Part shown: positions 33,247-33,871 of the stretch, in pieces
Layout: the number at the start of each line of letters is the position of its first letter
Position numbering within the stretch: position 1 is the stretch's first letter
NCBI GenBank assembly: GCA_001792305.1
Contig: MGGH01000017.1
Location: forward strand, 1 to 33,871
DNA: 33,871 bases
Source of the DNA: Candidatus Woesebacteria bacterium RIFCSPHIGHO2_01_FULL_39_23
GTDB taxonomy: Bacteria > Patescibacteriota > Microgenomatia > UBA8517
Direction of reading: 5' to 3'
Translations under genes and position numbers: made by a program
Notes under the pieces: generated by a model
What the model saw: the letters and a program-made list of their open reading frames with translations, nothing else
Told to the model about the DNA's origin: nothing
The model's database searches: none

Positions 33247-33871
33247 CTATTATCTACCCCAACTGCTTCACTAATATTTTTAAATCCTTCCTTCTTAAGT
33301 ATATCGGATAGCTCAAAATTAATTTGAGCCACCAGCTGTGGGCCCTCGAAAATTAGACCTGTGATTAACTGCACCAAAGAAGCACCTATGTAATTTTCTC
33401 CCATGCATCACTACCACTAAAAACTCCGCCGCAACCGATTATTGTAAACCTATCTTTATAATGCTTATACGCAATTCTAATTAGCTCATTGGATCGCCTG
33501 TATGTCGGCTTGCCGCTAAAATTCCCAACGTTAAATTTTTCTACCTCTTCTTTAACTAACGCCGGATCATTCCTGTCCTTTTGCAAATTGCCGAAAATAA
33601 CTCCCTTGGGGCAGTGCCTAGAAATAACCTTTAACATTGCAAGAACCTCCTTGTTTGACTTTTCAATGGGCATTTTAACAAAAATCGGCTTTTTTATTTT
33701 CAATTTGTCTATTTCATTAAGTAAATTATCAAGGTTTTTGGATGGATAAAAAGTTACATCCCCATGAATCAAATTGGGGCAGCTAATATTAAGCTCATAA
33801 TAAGAATTCTTTACACCGAAATTTTCAAATGTCTCAAATGTTCTTACGATATCTTGGATACTATCTTTCTG
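33243..33871 (-). pseudogene. pyrD: Dihydroorotate dehydrogenase, frameshifted near the C-terminus and cut by the window edge
   Basis: The frame enters from the right edge with YYELNISCPNLIHGD, a dihydroorotate dehydrogenase signature, continues through KMPIEKSNKEV, NLQKDR and IIGCGGVFSGSDAWEKI (FMN-phosphate region), then meets TAG at 33386. In another frame the sequence goes on as IGASLVQLITGLIFEGPQL and SEAVGVDNR, ending at a TGA at 33243 that overlaps the hydrolase ATG. One missing base near 33389-33396 explains this. The truncated product would lose the TGLIFEGP segment that contacts FMN, so it would probably be inactive unless the shift is an assembly error. The enzyme makes orotate in pyrimidine synthesis. 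Confidence 0.85.

Noticed and set aside
1-33871. Recoded UGA (Gracilibacteria/Absconditabacteria-type code)
   Set aside because: Many genes end at TGA within ATGA overlaps at the expected family length, so TGA is a working stop.
1-33871. CRISPR array, tRNA/rRNA, insertion sequence or prophage genes
   Set aside because: No regularly spaced direct repeats, RNA-gene patterns, transposase motifs or flanking terminal repeats were seen; gaps are too short for most of these.

Overview
The window is AT-rich bacterial DNA, almost wholly coding. It is dominated by one very compact cell-surface glycan biosynthesis locus read mostly from the minus strand. Genes are packed with ATGA, GTGA and TAATG start/stop overlaps, and TGA is used as a genuine stop, so the code is standard (not the UGA=Gly code of Gracilibacteria/Absconditabacteria). 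The dense mix of GT2, GT4 and GT-C glycosyltransferases, small SAM methyltransferases, a PIG-V-like mannosyltransferase and a class 2 dihydroorotate dehydrogenase would fit a Candidate Phyla Radiation/Patescibacteria genome, perhaps of the Microgenomates type. This assignment is an inference from style; no phylogenetic marker is present.

Layout, left to right (nearly all minus strand, so transcription runs right to left). 1-1326: two methyltransferases, the first cut by the window edge. 1327-1431: non-coding gap with a promoter-like element and two overlapping hairpins. 1432-7625: two paralogous GT2 + methyltransferase modules flanking a 626-aa methyltransferase-kinase fusion that recalls WbdD-type chain terminators, then a further GT2. 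7645-9966: the only plus-strand gene, a large GT-C-like membrane protein broken by two frameshifts. 9963-17726: GT4, FAD-dependent oxidoreductase, AftD/YfhO-like membrane protein, GT2, GT39-like membrane protein and a methyltransferase. 17727-17885: the largest gap, with promoter-like signals on both strands. 17886-21935: two GT4s, a GT2 and an SDR. 21952-29976: a secreted deacetylase-like protein, a TIM-barrel hydrolase-like protein, a CDP-paratose 2-epimerase-like enzyme, a polyprenyl-phosphate glycosyltransferase-like GT2, a Wzx-type flippase, a PIG-V-like GT-C and a GT4. 29997-33871: a separate redox/hydrolase group (SDR, PNPOx-like flavoprotein, SDR, a possible 29-aa ORF, an alpha/beta hydrolase with an extra C-terminal domain, and a frameshifted pyrD).

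How it may work together (inference): cytoplasmic GT2/GT4 enzymes would build a lipid-linked glycan, the MOP flippase would move it across the membrane, and the GT-C proteins would extend or branch it outside using polyprenyl-phosphate sugars, one of which could come from the DPM1/ALG5-like GT2 at 25680. Methyltransferases and the methyltransferase-kinase fusion would cap or decorate the chain; the secreted deacetylase-like protein and its TIM-barrel neighbour would trim or modify it. No initiating phosphoglycosyltransferase, ABC exporter or certain Wzy polymerase was recognised here.

There is no gene-free stretch longer than 300 bases. No tRNA, rRNA, CRISPR array, transposase or integrase was seen.
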